DNA of 35,983 bases from an uncultured Schlesneria sp. GTDB taxonomy: Bacteria; Planctomycetota; Planctomycetia; Planctomycetales; Planctomycetaceae. The translations under genes were made by a program, and so were the position numbers. Shown here in pieces: positions 1 to 9,703 of this stretch; the stretch's first letter is position 1; each line of letters begins with the position of its first letter. Location of the stretch: assembly GCA_903899985.1 (NCBI GenBank), contig CAIULL010000232.1, forward strand, positions 1 through 35,983. The letters are read 5' to 3'. Below the pieces are notes generated by a model. The model did no database searches and was not told where the DNA came from. It saw only the letters and a program-made list of their open reading frames with translations.

Positions 1-8
1 CTTGCCAT
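1..8 (-). CDS. First codons of the next gene after ybaB, possibly recR (partial)
   Basis: On the minus strand an ATG at 8-6 follows a good Shine-Dalgarno (GAGGGAG) about nine bases upstream. It lies only about 36 bases past the ybaB stop, on the same strand. Only two complete codons (Met-Ala) are inside the window, so the product cannot be read. In many bacteria dnaX and ybaB/ebfC are followed by recR; that assignment is inferred from gene order alone. Confidence 0.35.
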
Positions 9-43
9 TAATCGTTACTCCCTCAATTGAAGGTGGCTGCCTA

Positions 44-397
44 CTATTTGCCTAAGCCCATTCCTGCCAGGACATCGCCCATGCCCGGCAAATTCAATCC
101 GCCGGTAATGGCGCTCATTTCCTGAGCCTGCTTCTCAAGCAGTTTTTCGAGAGCCTGATTTGTCGCGGCAACAATCAGATCCTCGAGCATTTCCTTGTCG
201 CCCGACTGAAACAGTCCTGGGTCAATTTTGCAGGCAAGAACCCTCATCGTTCCGCCCACCGTGATTCGGACCATTCCTGCACCCGATTCACCATCGCATT
301 GCAGATTGGCGAGCCGTTCTTTCGACTCGGCCATTTTTCCTTGTATTCCTTGAGCCTGCTTCATCAGCGAGGCGAATTGACCGATTTCTTTAAACAT
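44..397 (-). CDS. ybaB: YbaB/EbfC family nucleoid-associated protein
   Basis: Small DNA-binding protein of the YbaB/EbfC family, which acts as a dimer on the nucleoid. The reading frame gives 117 residues, about the family's usual length. It shows an N-terminal Met/Gln/Lys-rich helix (LMKQAQ then KMAESKERL), a central strand region with a VTVGG-like turn (RITVGGTMRV), a DPGL segment and a C-terminal amphipathic helix followed by a Gly/Met-rich tail. A TTG six bases upstream is in frame, but the ATG at 397 sits nine bases after GGAG and is preferred. It starts immediately behind dnaX, whose TAA lies within the ribosome-binding region, so the two are probably translationally coupled in the classical dnaX-ybaB(-recR) operon. 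Confidence 0.92.
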   Translation of the reverse strand: MFKEIGQFASLMKQAQGIQGKMAESKERLANLQCDGESGAGMVRITVGGTMRVLACKIDPGLFQSGDKEMLEDLIVAATNQALEKLLEKQAQEMSAITGGLNLPGMGDVLAGMGLGK

Positions 398-403
398 TGC
401 CAA

Positions 404-2218
404 TTACTCCGATTGCACTTCCGTCGAATCACTTTCAACGGCTTCAACCACCACGTCTTTCACTTTCCAACTCTTGACCCCGAAAACTCCCGTGACTTGC
501 TGAAGATACGCATCTTCGGGTTCGTCGACGATTTGAGCTCGATTAACCGGAGCCGCAACCGCTGTTGGCTTGGACACCGGCCCGACCGCTTCTGCCGACC
601 GGAATCGGACTCGAACTGGCTGTCCTGCGACTTCCGCGAGAATTGACTCCAGCCGAACGATGGTGTCTGGTCGTTCCAACGTCTTCCTCTCCACATCATA
701 GTTGATTGGGATGGAAAACTCCAATACGTTTGGCCCAATAATTGCTAACGAGCTGGCTCGCCTGACGGATGTTCCGGCAATATCGTTCAATCGGTCTGCA
801 ATGAGGGATTGTAAGTCTTTTTCGCAGCCGGGTTTCCATTCGAAGTTTGTTTTTCGTTCCGTGTTGGGGTTGTTTGAAATTGGAACAGGTTCTGCCAACG
901 CCTTGGGAGCGGGGGACGCGACTACGTCATTTTTTTTTTCTGTCGGGACCGGTGGGGACGGTCTGGAACTCACCGGCGGAGGTGAGAGGGGCGGCTGTGG
1001 CGGTAACGAGCCGGTTCCTGGAGTCGCGCTCAGATTTCGAGGAGTTCCCGTCGCGGCCTGTGAGACAACGACCCCACCCTTCAACTGTGCAATCAGGTCG
1101 TCAAGACGATCCAGGTCTTCCAGCAATGAAATTCGGACCAAAGCCAGTTCCGCCAAGGCTCGCCCGTAAGTGACTCGCTGCATCCTCGCTTTTGATTCGG
1201 CCAGAATCTGCATCCCGGTCGCAATCGTCTGCAATCCCCAACGCTGGGATTGTTGCCGCAGAATTTCGCGACAATCATTTCCGACAGACAACAGGGGAAC
1301 ATCTCCGGCTCCACATGCCGCAACCAGAAGGTCGCGAAAATAGGCGACAAGCTGATCCGTAAAAGCTTCCAGCTGGACACCTTCGCGTAACGCGTCATCG
1401 AGTCGAACCAGAGCTTCGTCTCGGCGTCGCTCGATCAGAGCGTCGATCAGGCCGGTCAGTCGATCGTCAGGAGCGGTTCCCAGCAAGCGGTGAACGTCAG
1501 CGCTGGTGATGTGATCAGACCCAAAAGCCAGCAGTTGGTCGAACAGCGACTGACTATCCCGCATCGAACCTGCAGCTCGTCTGGCAACCAGTTCCAATGC
1601 CGCCTCATCGACCTGAAAGCCTTCCGCCTCGGCGAGCTGGCGCAATCGAATCGTAATGTTGTCGGTGGAAATTGTCCCGAAGTCAAACCGCTGGCAACGA
1701 GACAGAATGGTGTCAGGAACCTTGTTGGCTTCGGTCGTACAAAAGACAAACTTGACCATCGGTGGCGGCTCTTCCAGCGTCTTCAATAACGCATTGAAGG
1801 CCTCTTTTGTCAGCATATGAACTTCGTCGATGATGTAGACTTTGTACTTCGAACGCATCGACTTGATGTTGACGTTCGCTCGCAATGACCGGATGTCATC
1901 GATGCCGCGATTCGAAGCCCCGTCGATTTCAGAGACGTCAACATCCTGACCGACGGAAATTCCGCGACATTGTTCGCATTCGTTGCAGGGAACCCCGTCC
2001 TTCACAAAAGGGCAATTCAATGCCTTGGCAAAGATCCGGGCCATTGAAGTCTTGCCTACGCCCCGTGCCCCGGTAAAAAGGTACGCGTGCGCAACCCGGC
2101 CCTCATGAATCGCGTTACGAAGTGTCTGAGCAACCCGTTCCTGGCCAACAACTTCAGAAAACGTCTGCGGACGAAATCGCCTGGCAAGTACGGTGTATTG
2201 AGGTTCCATAATCGGCAT
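404..2218 (-). CDS. dnaX: DNA polymerase III subunit tau/gamma
   Basis: Clamp-loader ATPase of the replicative polymerase, 604 residues. Visible motifs are Walker A GARGVGKT (50-57), the four zinc-binding cysteines C69, C78, C81 and C84, Walker B with DEVH (131-134), and the SRC arginine-finger motif (173-175). The clamp-loader AAA+ region is followed by domain III, a Pro/Ser-rich linker (about 390-445) and a C-terminal tau-specific region. The start at 2218 or an ATG three codons later are both possible. A run of ten A at 939-930, codons E427-K428-K429-N430, lies in the linker. Reading one extra A, or a -1 ribosomal shift, meets TGA at once and would give a gamma form of about 430 residues. 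Its neighbour ybaB follows directly. Confidence 0.96.
   Translation of the reverse strand: MPIMEPQYTVLARRFRPQTFSEVVGQERVAQTLRNAIHEGRVAHAYLFTGARGVGKTSMARIFAKALNCPFVKDGVPCNECEQCRGISVGQDVDVSEIDGASNRGIDDIRSLRANVNIKSMRSKYKVYIIDEVHMLTKEAFNALLKTLEEPPPMVKFVFCTTEANKVPDTILSRCQRFDFGTISTDNITIRLRQLAEAEGFQVDEAALELVARRAAGSMRDSQSLFDQLLAFGSDHITSADVHRLLGTAPDDRLTGLIDALIERRRDEALVRLDDALREGVQLEAFTDQLVAYFRDLLVAACGAGDVPLLSVGNDCREILRQQSQRWGLQTIATGMQILAESKARMQRVTYGRALAELALVRISLLEDLDRLDDLIAQLKGGVVVSQAATGTPRNLSATPGTGSLPPQPPLSPPPVSSRPSPPVPTEKKNDVVASPAPKALAEPVPISNNPNTERKTNFEWKPGCEKDLQSLIADRLNDIAGTSVRRASSLAIIGPNVLEFSIPINYDVERKTLERPDTIVRLESILAEVAGQPVRVRFRSAEAVGPVSKPTAVAAPVNRAQIVDEPEDAYLQQVTGVFGVKSWKVKDVVVEAVESDSTEVQSE
930..939 (-). 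promoter_or_regulatory. A10 slippage site inside dnaX (candidate gamma/tau switch)
   Basis: Ten consecutive T on the plus strand are ten A in the dnaX message, in the context GAA-AAA-AAA-AAT-GAC. Adding one A, or slipping back one base, places TGA directly after the run. E. coli (ribosomal -1 frameshift) and Thermus (transcriptional slippage on an A run) both use such sites in dnaX to make the short gamma subunit. The site's position near residue 430 matches the usual gamma length. That it works here is inference. Confidence 0.6.
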
Positions 2219-2410
2219 CTCTCTGGACGGTGGACGAGATCGGTCGAAGCGACATCATACTCGACCGGACCTTCGCTTAGAACCTGCCAAAGTGCAGCCC
2301 GGTTTGTCATCCAAAGCCGATATCTGGATTTGATCAATTTCGCGTTCGCATAACTCGACAAGCCACAAAGTGACGTCGGCGGGAGAGAAGCTCGACGTCG
2401 ATTTCGCAAA

Positions 2411-2461
2411 GAAAAAGGAGAGCGCTGCCTGACCGGAATCGGACAAGCAGCGCTCTTTTTT
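2411..2461. terminator. Intrinsic terminator, bidirectional, in the 2219-2540 gap
   Basis: A ten-base-pair stem AGAGCGCTGC / GCAGCGCTCT (2419-2428 and 2447-2456) is followed by six T on the plus strand and by CTCCTTTTTC on the minus strand. It lies about 80 bases downstream of the minus-strand cytochrome gene, which it probably terminates, and insulates it from dnaX. The rest of 2219-2410 holds no gene I can support; the dnaX promoter should lie here but no clear -35/-10 pair stands out. Confidence 0.75.
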
Positions 2462-2540
2462 GGGGGTGGACTGGAATGTGGGACCGGACGTCGAACGGTT
2501 CTTGACCGCTCTCAAACACGGAACGCCGTGCAATCAAATT

Positions 2541-3833
2541 TCACAGTGAATTCAAGAATTGAAGCAGCAAGTTCTGCTGCGAACTGGTGAGCTTCAAATA
2601 TTGATTCACAGAGTAAGTTGCTTCGCCCGCATGGGCACGAATTGCTTCGTCGATCGTGTGGGCGCGACCATCGTGTAAGTATGGCCCGCTGGCAGACAAT
2701 CCCCAAAGCGGTGCCGTGCGCATCTCTGTCGGACCGGCATCGCCTTGAGCGATCCCATCCCCCAGCGTTCCCATGTCGTGCAGCAGCAAGTCGGAATAGA
2801 GTGACACTGTTTGGTTGTTCAAGGCGGCAATCGGATTGGTTCCCGTTTTCATGGAAGGAACATGACAACTGGTGCAACCAATCTGAAGGAAGAACGTCGC
2901 ACCAAAAGTTGTGGAAGCATTGGATGGCTGAGTCGGCGGAGGGGCGGTGAAACGCATGAAGTCTGCCAGACGATCAATACCGGCTTTCCCTGTGCGAGGG
3001 TCGGTCTGATCGTTAGGTATCGGAAGATTCGGTGGCTCCATCGCGGCCAGCAATGTCTCGTTGCCATTGGGGGCATTTTCGAGCGGGTAAATTCGGTTGG
3101 TGATTCCCATTTCATTGACGAATGCGTCGGCAGAAAATGCGAGCAGATTGGGTTGCTGGGCTTTCCAGCCAAACCGACCAACGAATGTTTTTCCTGTGAC
3201 GGGATCTGTTACCTTCGCGGCTCGTCCAAGGACTCCATTGACCGGCTTCGTTCGGACGTTCGCAAGAATGGTGGCATCCGGGATCGCATCAATCAGTCCC
3301 AAGCCGAACAGAGGCTGCGTATTTCGTTTCGCTGTCGTGTTTGCCTGTGACGGAATGACTTCGACCCCGATTGGCTGCAGCGCCCGCTCTTGAAGTAAGG
3401 ACCCGCCAAGTGCGATCAGTGGATCAAATACGCCACCCGTGGTCTTGCCAAATCGGATTGTATTAATCCCACTGCTCCCGCCGACGGCAGGCCCCGAATG
3501 GCAGGCAACACAGGAATCACGATTGAAGATCGGCCCCAATCCATTCCCGGGATTCAGTCTCGCTGTAAATAAATCCTGTCCGTCGCGCCAGGCCCCTTGT
3601 TGAGGCCCGGTCAATCCGGGAAGTGCCACACCAAATCCAGGTGGGCCTTGCTGCTGCGGAGGTTGCTGCTGTGGTGGTTGTTGCTGTGGTGGTTGTTGCT
3701 GCGGAGGTTGTTGCTGTGGAGGCGACTGAGGAGGTTGTGCCCCCAGTTGCCGTTCCGGCAAGGCAAGCGTGGCAATCGTCAGTATGGCACAAGAATATGT
3801 GCTGACGATTAATTGCCGTGTTTTTGTGTTCAC
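2541..3833 (-). CDS. Di-haem oxidoreductase (DHOR/DUF1111-like c-type cytochrome)
   Basis: Secreted c-type cytochrome of the putative thiol oxidoreductase/di-haem peroxidase-like family, 430 residues. It has an N-terminal signal segment (about 11-32), then a low-complexity stretch of repeated PPQQQ units (about 34-62), and two haem-attachment motifs: CVACH at 108-112 and CTSCH at 320-324. Between and after them are typical DHOR elements such as RDSC before haem 1, GLGLIDAIPD, and the C-terminal LHDGRAHTIDEAI with a candidate distal ligand. The start is GTG, seven bases after GGAGA. The domain should act in the periplasm; substrate and partner are unknown. The intrinsic terminator at 2411-2461 follows. 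The PPQQQ repeats are coded by near-identical 15-base units and so can change in number. Confidence 0.88.
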   Translation of the reverse strand: MNTKTRQLIVSTYSCAILTIATLALPERQLGAQPPQSPPQQQPPQQQPPQQQPPQQQPPQQQGPPGFGVALPGLTGPQQGAWRDGQDLFTARLNPGNGLGPIFNRDSCVACHSGPAVGGSSGINTIRFGKTTGGVFDPLIALGGSLLQERALQPIGVEVIPSQANTTAKRNTQPLFGLGLIDAIPDATILANVRTKPVNGVLGRAAKVTDPVTGKTFVGRFGWKAQQPNLLAFSADAFVNEMGITNRIYPLENAPNGNETLLAAMEPPNLPIPNDQTDPRTGKAGIDRLADFMRFTAPPPTQPSNASTTFGATFFLQIGCTSCHVPSMKTGTNPIAALNNQTVSLYSDLLLHDMGTLGDGIAQGDAGPTEMRTAPLWGLSASGPYLHDGRAHTIDEAIRAHAGEATYSVNQYLKLTSSQQNLLLQFLNSL

Positions 3834-3999
3834 AATTATTTCTCCAGATTTGGAACAGTCAGAAGTGAAAAGAGATCTCTTTCTCCCCTGTTAAACAATC
3901 GAACGGAGAATTTGTTCCGCGCATTTTTATGATATTTTGTAAGAAAAAAATGCAGCACAAATTTTAAACAGTCGTGTTGCTTTTGATCATGCTGACGTC

Positions 4000-4018
4000 G
4001 CGGATCTTCTTGATCCGC
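4000..4018 (-). terminator. Short hairpin downstream of the DUF3999 gene
   Basis: A seven-base-pair stem GCGGATC / GATCCGC with a five-base loop lies 22 bases past the stop of the minus-strand gene ending at 4041. There is no T-run directly after it, so it may be a weak or Rho-assisted terminator. The surrounding 3834-4040 otherwise shows only AT-rich sequence. Confidence 0.35.
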
Positions 4019-4040
4019 ATGCAGACTCTTGGCAATCGGA

Positions 4041-5429
4041 TCACTTTTCCGAAGACACCTCGATCCGCTTTCCCGCTGTGTAAAGACCCCAACCGAGGAG
4101 CACTGTCAGTGCGACAATACCGCCCACTAAAACACGAGAATCGTTCCAGGGTGCCCAGTGTGGACTTTGGTCTGCAGGGACATTCTCATTTTCAGCTGGC
4201 GAGCCGAGCGTGGCCGTGATTCGATGAGAACCTTGCGTCAGTGATACCTGCAACGCAGCGGTGTCGTATTGGCCAGCTTTCGCATCTGGTGAACCGTATT
4301 GCAAAGAGAACTTCTGCCCGGCAGAGGCGAGAAACATCAGCTCGTATCGCGGCCCGGATAACTCGACTCCACTGATTGAAAGTGGAGAGCTGTCACGATT
4401 GTCGATCAGCACTCTGTATCGAGAGGCACGAGATTCACGTATCGAAAGCGTCAATTCCTTCCTTTGAATCGCTCCGACGGAAAAGCGGGTCAGTGTCCCG
4501 TTTGAGATGACTTGCCAGGCGAGCTTTCCGTTGGTGTCTTCAACTTCAGACTCAACCGTCGCCGAACGACTGAAGTTTTCCGATGCTGTGATGACTTTAA
4601 TTTCTGTGATTGGTTCCTGCTTCGTATCAAACATGAAAACTGTTTGATGATTTTTTTCGTGTACCGTCGCGACGAAGTTGGAGGTGGGATACATCATTCG
4701 TTGCCGATCGCTGCTTACGGGCAATTCCGCGTCACGGTAAAACTCAACGCGCTCGATCCGGAACGGCCGTCGAACAATCGTCGTGTTTTCCGTTCGATCA
4801 ATTTCGTTTGTGCCCCGTAGCCGGCGATGCAGATCCAGCAAAAGTGATTCTTGTTCTGCTGTGACATCGTCAATGATCAGTCGAAATCGACGATGGTTCC
4901 CGGGATTGATCGGAACGTAGTCGTTGCGCGCGTCGACGTAGCGAGAATAATCGAAAATCAAAGTCGGAGGACCGGCCGACGTCCACGAGTTTCCGTCGGC
5001 CGATGATTCGATGCGAATCTGATGTTCAAAATCATGCAGTGGGGTAATGACGCGGATTCCCGTTGGTAACGGTTCATTGTCGCGCAAGGCCAGATCGATT
5101 TGTAATCCAGTCGTCGCGTCGACTTTGGCTGCGAGATTCTGCGCCGGCCAGGTTTGCCGAACTGTTTTCGATTTCTGGTCGTATACCGCCTGAATTAAAA
5201 ACGAGACAGACTGATTGCTGTTGTTTCTCAGCCTGACATCCGGCCAACCATCACGAGTCGCCGTAAAAAAATGAGAATCAAGTGGGATACCAATCAGCGT
5301 CGTTTCGGCAATCTCAGGCAGTTCGACATCCCGCTGCCAGCGATATCGGGGAGTATCTTCTGCGACAACGGGCATTGCTGCCAGCAGCATTAAACACAAC
5401 ACGACGGCGAAACCAGGCAATCGACTCAT
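4041..5429 (-). CDS. DUF3999 family membrane-anchored exported protein
   Basis: Exported protein of 462 residues. A signal peptide ([18 protein letters not shown], cleavage probably near VVAED) is followed by a long beta-rich ectodomain with discoidin-like sugar-lectin character ([26 protein letters not shown]), and one C-terminal transmembrane helix (about 433-452) with a short Lys-containing tail. The frame is open further upstream to 5687, but the ATG at 5429 overlaps the DUF2339 stop as ATGA and opens the signal peptide, so it is taken as the start. DUF2339 and DUF3999 genes are recurrent neighbours in bacteria; their function is not established. Topology suggests an envelope complex with the product of the preceding gene. 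Confidence 0.85.
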   Translation of the reverse strand: MSRLPGFAVVLCLMLLAAMPVVAEDTPRYRWQRDVELPEIAETTLIGIPLDSHFFTATRDGWPDVRLRNNSNQSVSFLIQAVYDQKSKTVRQTWPAQNLAAKVDATTGLQIDLALRDNEPLPTGIRVITPLHDFEHQIRIESSADGNSWTSAGPPTLIFDYSRYVDARNDYVPINPGNHRRFRLIIDDVTAEQESLLLDLHRRLRGTNEIDRTENTTIVRRPFRIERVEFYRDAELPVSSDRQRMMYPTSNFVATVHEKNHQTVFMFDTKQEPITEIKVITASENFSRSATVESEVEDTNGKLAWQVISNGTLTRFSVGAIQRKELTLSIRESRASRYRVLIDNRDSSPLSISGVELSGPRYELMFLASAGQKFSLQYGSPDAKAGQYDTAALQVSLTQGSHRITATLGSPAENENVPADQSPHWAPWNDSRVLVGGIVALTVLLGWGLYTAGKRIEVSSEK

Positions 5430-8011
5430 GACAAGGCCTCCGGTTTTTCTTCCGTATTCTGAACGGCGAACGTTTCTCGGTATTTCAAGTAAATGAACGA
5501 TCCCGCAAGCACCATCACTCCCAGGACAATGAATGCGATAATCCGATAGAACGAATCGAGCTGTGCCAGGTCGTTGAAGAAGACTTTCCAGATCACTACT
5601 GCAAACAGCGACAGGCCTGCGTATCGAAGCGAACGGATATTCCTCCAGATCCCCTGCAATAACCACGAGAAGGCGAAGATGGACCACAGGATCGAGACAC
5701 CACCAGACCTGAGTCCAGGGACGTAAACCGAGAGGAACGTGTTGAGTTCCAGTGAAAGGAACACAAACAATGTTCCCATCCCCAGCACTCCCAGAATCAC
5801 CGCGGCGTCGAAGTCCCGTTTCTGGCCACGGACGAAGGCATACGCGACACCAAAAAAGGCAATGATCGAGCCGAAGTCCAGTAATCGCATAGCCGCGTCA
5901 TGAAATGAATAAACATGGTTCGCATAAGCACTGTGGTAAATCAGGTGATCGGCCAGACTCCAGCTTGGGATGTCCACGGCACACAATTTGACCAGCACGG
6001 CCAGCAGTCCAAAAACAACGACCGTAATCAATGTCCGGCTGTTCATCGCGAGGGCCTGCCATAACACAATTCCACACAGGGCCAGCCATAGCACTGTCAA
6101 CGATGGAAGTCGCAATGGCGCATAACTGAAGCCAACCGTGCGATTGACTTCCAGATGCAGATACAAGAACAGCATGCCGAGAGCCATACCGATGATCGCA
6201 CGTGGTGCCCAGCTGGTCGGAATCAGTTCCGGAACATCATTCTCGGGAACAACGGCTGAGCTTTCGCTACGCTGCCAGCCGAGCAGCAGTCTTTGCGCTC
6301 CACCCAGAGAAATCACGGGGACGCCGAACATGACGATCCGTTCCACGAAATGCGGCCAATACTCGGACCACGGAATACTTGTCGCCAGTTGCTGGCCGAA
6401 CTGACCGGGGAGATCAATGAATCCAAATCTGAGCATCACAATTCCGTACAGCACAAAGCTGACGTGTTTGAGTGCATGGCTGCCAAGCTGCCGGGCGATC
6501 CACAGCAGGACCAATGCCAGCAATGCCCAACTGACCGTGATCCATTGCCTGGAAAGGACCAGTGGTACGGTGATGATCACGAAGAACGAGGCGAGGCCCA
6601 GGAAACTGACCAGCAACTCACGGTCGATCAGTTTTCGAACCAGGAAGTAATACACGTGCAGCGAGTAAAACAGCGCCAAACCGAGTGTGACGACAGCGGC
6701 CCATTCCTTGCCGTAAGGAACCGAAACCAGTCGGTAACTTTCTCCAAAATAAACGAATGCATTGATCAATAACGCCGAGAGATCAAGCAGATTGGAATGT
6801 TCCCGATTCACAAGTTTGAACAGAAACGTCATGGTCGAGAAGAGAATGAAAAACGCGGTGAGAAACGGAATGACCTGCCAGAAATCGGCAACCGTATAGG
6901 CGCGCATCGCGGCGAAGTACAAGCCGTAGGTGCAGACAAAGCTGAGCAGATTAACCAGCGGCCAGTTTTTCCAGTAACAAAGGCCTAAGACCCCGATACC
7001 AAGGATCAGCATGTATCCGAACAGCCCGATGTAATCGACGCCGCTCGTCGGCAGCATGAGTGGCGTGCCATAGCCGCCAAGAATTCCCAGCACGGCAACT
7101 AGCATCGTGTTAAATCGAACCGAGATTCCCCCAGCCAGCACGGTAATCAGTCCCATCAATGCAAATGCCGTAATGGGGTCGATCAATTGATAAAATCTCG
7201 CTGCCGCGTAGACACTGAAGTACAGGGTCGCCAGCCCACCACCCATCAGTCCCTGGCCGAAAACATGATATCGGCCGCCGAGTAAACGAGTGCCAGCGGT
7301 TAACAGTCCCAATCCTGCTCCAGCGGCCATCGCAACCCGGGCGACAGGCTTGATCAAATTGTGATCGAAGGAGTATTTCAAAAAGAATCCCACCCCGATC
7401 ACCAGGATGAGAATCCCCAGTCGCAGCAGCCACTGACTGGCGATGGCATATTCCATCGAAACACCGGTCGGGACATGCTCTTCCCCGACGATAATCCAGC
7501 TCCAGATCTTTTCCAGGGTCTCCTTTGCCGCAAGCTCAAATTTGCTCGGCGTTCGCGGCTCAATGGATTCAACACGATGTTCTGGCTGCGATTGGCGACT
7601 CCGTAACAACTCCGTGGTTGTCAATGGTCTCGAAGTCGGTACTCGAGAAGGGGCTTCGCGTGGAATCGGTGGAGCGGGCGAAACGAGATCATCATCGAAA
7701 ATGACCTCCGCCGGCTCGTCGTCTTTCGTCGGTTTGACCGGTTCTTTTGCGGGAACAGGAGTCGGAGGCACAGCAGCAGCCGAATGTTCGACCGGCGGGA
7801 TTGATCGCGGGGTTTCGGCGGCGCGCGGGTGGACAGGTTCCGGCTTCACTTGAACCGGTGCGTTCTGTTGTTGCGCCAGTAACTGTCTCAGCTCACGGAC
7901 TTGCGTCCGAAGGTCATGAAAGTTTTCCTCTTGTTCTTTCATAATCTTCCGGAGAAGCATCACCCCGTAGGGGACCCCGACCAAAAGAATTAACGAAACG
8001 ATTTCTGGCAT
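5426..8011 (-). CDS. DUF2339 family polytopic membrane protein
   Basis: Very hydrophobic protein of 861 residues from the ATG at 8011; a TTG at 8029 would add six. It begins with a transmembrane helix, then a short coiled-coil segment ([20 protein letters not shown]) and a Pro/Glu-rich linker. About two dozen transmembrane helices then fill the remainder, starting at [20 protein letters not shown], a segment typical of DUF2339 that precedes Gly-rich packed helices. GGAA lies seven bases before the chosen ATG. The stop overlaps the start of the DUF3999 gene by four bases, indicating translational coupling. DUF2339 members are uncharacterised; a role in transport or cell-envelope assembly has been guessed from topology only. 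Confidence 0.9.
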   Translation of the reverse strand: MPEIVSLILLVGVPYGVMLLRKIMKEQEENFHDLRTQVRELRQLLAQQQNAPVQVKPEPVHPRAAETPRSIPPVEHSAAAVPPTPVPAKEPVKPTKDDEPAEVIFDDDLVSPAPPIPREAPSRVPTSRPLTTTELLRSRQSQPEHRVESIEPRTPSKFELAAKETLEKIWSWIIVGEEHVPTGVSMEYAIASQWLLRLGILILVIGVGFFLKYSFDHNLIKPVARVAMAAGAGLGLLTAGTRLLGGRYHVFGQGLMGGGLATLYFSVYAAARFYQLIDPITAFALMGLITVLAGGISVRFNTMLVAVLGILGGYGTPLMLPTSGVDYIGLFGYMLILGIGVLGLCYWKNWPLVNLLSFVCTYGLYFAAMRAYTVADFWQVIPFLTAFFILFSTMTFLFKLVNREHSNLLDLSALLINAFVYFGESYRLVSVPYGKEWAAVVTLGLALFYSLHVYYFLVRKLIDRELLVSFLGLASFFVIITVPLVLSRQWITVSWALLALVLLWIARQLGSHALKHVSFVLYGIVMLRFGFIDLPGQFGQQLATSIPWSEYWPHFVERIVMFGVPVISLGGAQRLLLGWQRSESSAVVPENDVPELIPTSWAPRAIIGMALGMLFLYLHLEVNRTVGFSYAPLRLPSLTVLWLALCGIVLWQALAMNSRTLITVVVFGLLAVLVKLCAVDIPSWSLADHLIYHSAYANHVYSFHDAAMRLLDFGSIIAFFGVAYAFVRGQKRDFDAAVILGVLGMGTLFVFLSLELNTFLSVYVPGLRSGGVSILWSIFAFSWLLQGIWRNIRSLRYAGLSLFAVVIWKVFFNDLAQLDSFYRIIAFIVLGVMVLAGSFIYLKYRETFAVQNTEEKPEALS

Positions 8012-8284
8012 GGCGCGTTCCAAAAACAAAAGAGAAACGGGGATCGAGTCACTCTTTATGGCGAGGGTTTCGCGGAAATATCACGCAGATTTTTGAATTT
8101 TTCTGGAATTTCCAGGAAATCCCGTCGGCGAGTCCCGGCCTTACAAGCGAGTCGTTCGGCAAGAAATGCCGATTCCGGGCTCAAAAGGGTCGGTTTCTAG
8201 TGAATTCCGGCTCAGGCATGGCCGAATTTGTTAACGGACGAATCCCCTGCGCCAAAGTTTTTCTGGCTCGCGAGAAAAAAGAGA

Positions 8285-8602
8285 ATGAGCATGCTTCGAT
8301 GTCGAAAGAGTTGCTGGATTGGTTTTATTCTGGCAGCAGTCTCTCTTTTGAGTGCATCGGAACATACCTGGGCGCAGCAAGGTTATGGCAACCGCGGCCT
8401 CTTCAGTCGTTGCAAAAATCTTATCCGGAACGGATATCGCGGCCCGTATACACAGGATTCCGGAAATAACCCCTGGAGCGGACCATCAAATCGATTCTAT
8501 GATTCCACCGGCCGCTGGACGGGTGATGGAGTTGATTCGATGTCGACCTACAAACCCCCCTGTCCGACGATTGAGACGCGAAATCCCAATTCTCCGAATT
8601 GA
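8285..8602 (+). CDS. Small secreted protein, unknown function
   Basis: The frame gives about 105 residues from the ATG at 8285, behind a purine-rich stretch (GAGAAAAAAGAGA). A second ATG two codons on is possible. Residues 1-27 form a clear signal peptide (basic start, WIGFILAAVSLLSAS core, cleavage likely after TWA). The mature part is short, rich in Asn, Gly, Ser, Tyr and Pro, with three cysteines counting C35. I recognise no family. It stands alone between divergent minus-strand genes, separated by about 270 bases from the DUF2339 start, with no clear terminator. The signal peptide argues for a real gene. Confidence 0.6.
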   Translation: MSMLRCRKSCWIGFILAAVSLLSASEHTWAQQGYGNRGLFSRCKNLIRNGYRGPYTQDSGNNPWSGPSNRFYDSTGRWTGDGVDSMSTYKPPCPTIETRNPNSPN

Positions 8603-8711
8603 TCGCGGATTCCGTCGGCGACAATTGGCCAACGCAACCGGCCAATCTTGTGCCAGGACGACTGTGCCCCAAAAGTCACATCACGGGAATCGCCTGATCG
8701 TCAGTCTCCAA

Positions 8712-9023
8712 TCAGTCGTATTCCGAATCGGAATCGAGTTCTTCGTGGGGGAAATCTTGTTCTTCCACGGCCAGTTCACGTTCCACACGTGCCCGATGTC
8801 GCTGTTCATGTTCTTCGATCAATTGTCGCGCGAGAGGTTCGTGCTCTACGGCGACGTGGATGTGGCAGGGGATTCCCGTGAGACCTGGAAATGGTCCGTT
8901 GGCATCGTCGATGTAACTTGGAATCCCTTCGTCAGCCAGCATGGCCTTCACCAATTCGGCATCGAACTCGATCGGTGTGGAATAGACATTCACCAGTTGT
9001 TTTTTCGATGAATCGGCAGTCAT
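8712..9023 (-). CDS. DUF2007 family putative signal-transducing protein
   Basis: 103 residues. The N-terminal 75 show the DUF2007 fold pattern: VNVYSTPIEFDAELVKAMLADEGIPSYI, with a DDANGPFPGL loop and HIHVAVEHEPLARQLIEE, i.e. a ferredoxin-like alpha/beta domain that compares one residue stretch against another. An acidic, Glu/Asp-rich tail of about 25 residues follows. The start ATG has a strong AGGAG nine bases upstream. It is 52 bases downstream of the universal stress protein gene on the same strand and may be co-transcribed. The small gap contains a tandem 15-base repeat (CGGGGTTCTGTTTTA-like, 9049-9075). DUF2007 proteins are proposed from sequence to be signalling proteins; no role is proven. 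Confidence 0.8.
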   Translation of the reverse strand: MTADSSKKQLVNVYSTPIEFDAELVKAMLADEGIPSYIDDANGPFPGLTGIPCHIHVAVEHEPLARQLIEEHEQRHRARVERELAVEEQDFPHEELDSDSEYD

Positions 9024-9075
9024 GATGGTAAACTCCTGATAATCGTGCGGGGTTCTGTTTTACGGGGTTCTGTTT

Positions 9076-9573
9076 TTACGCCAGAGAGGACGCTGAGACT
9101 TGCGATGCCTCTCTCAAAAACTGATGTCCGCCAGGCCTGACGGTCAAAACGGGGCAGGTGGCAACACGAACGAGTTTCTCGGCGACGGAGCCAATCAGCA
9201 GATGCGAAAGTCCCGTCAGACCATGAGTTCCCACCACGATCAGGTCGATCACATGTCGTTCGGCGTATTTCACGATTTCTTCGACGGCAAATCCTGTGAT
9301 CACCGCACTCACGACCTGTCGCTGTCCCTCCCACGAGCCGATTTCCGTGGAAAACCGCCTTTCAGCGTCTTTCACTTGATCAATCAATCCCATGTCGGGC
9401 ATCGTCCAGGAAGTCGATGAATCTGGAAACGGGATGACCGGCGGAACGACGACGTGCAACAAGTGCAACTCGGCCCCAAACTGATCGGTCAATGTGATGG
9501 CGTATTTCAAAGCCTCCGCAGCCGGCTCGCTGAAGTCCGTGGGAAAAAGAATTCGACCAATCGAAACAGTCAT
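9076..9573 (-). CDS. Universal stress protein UspA family, ATP-binding type
   Basis: 165 residues from the ATG at 9573, preceded by AAGG; the frame extends 12 codons further upstream without a better start. It has the UspA beginning IGRILFPTDFSEPAAEAL, with the conserved Asp of the nucleotide pocket. The nucleotide signature G-x2-G-x9-G-S is at about residues 115-129 (GTHGLTGLSHLLIGS), so this is predicted to be an ATP-binding member. The C-terminus has CPVLTVRP, typical of the last strand. Such proteins act as cytoplasmic dimers under stress. The DUF2007 gene follows on the same strand. Confidence 0.92.
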   Translation of the reverse strand: MTVSIGRILFPTDFSEPAAEALKYAITLTDQFGAELHLLHVVVPPVIPFPDSSTSWTMPDMGLIDQVKDAERRFSTEIGSWEGQRQVVSAVITGFAVEEIVKYAERHVIDLIVVGTHGLTGLSHLLIGSVAEKLVRVATCPVLTVRPGGHQFLREASQVSASSLA

Positions 9574-9703
9574 GAAGAAACCTTTCGAACCGGGCAGAGA
9601 GAAAGTCACGGGCCTGCTTCAACAAGCGAATTGACTGACAGCTTCGTATTCAACACATTTCAGAAAAGTGACGCACGATGCGTGCCAAAGCGTCAGATTC
9701 ATT

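Noticed and set aside
2219-2410. SRP RNA (ffs) upstream of dnaX
   Set aside because: The expected GGTCAGG..GGAA..AGCAGCC loop and arm are missing; only an intrinsic hairpin is seen.
3597-3812. Leucine/valine-rich plus-strand frames opposite the cytochrome gene
   Set aside because: They are translations of the PPQQQ repeat on the other strand.
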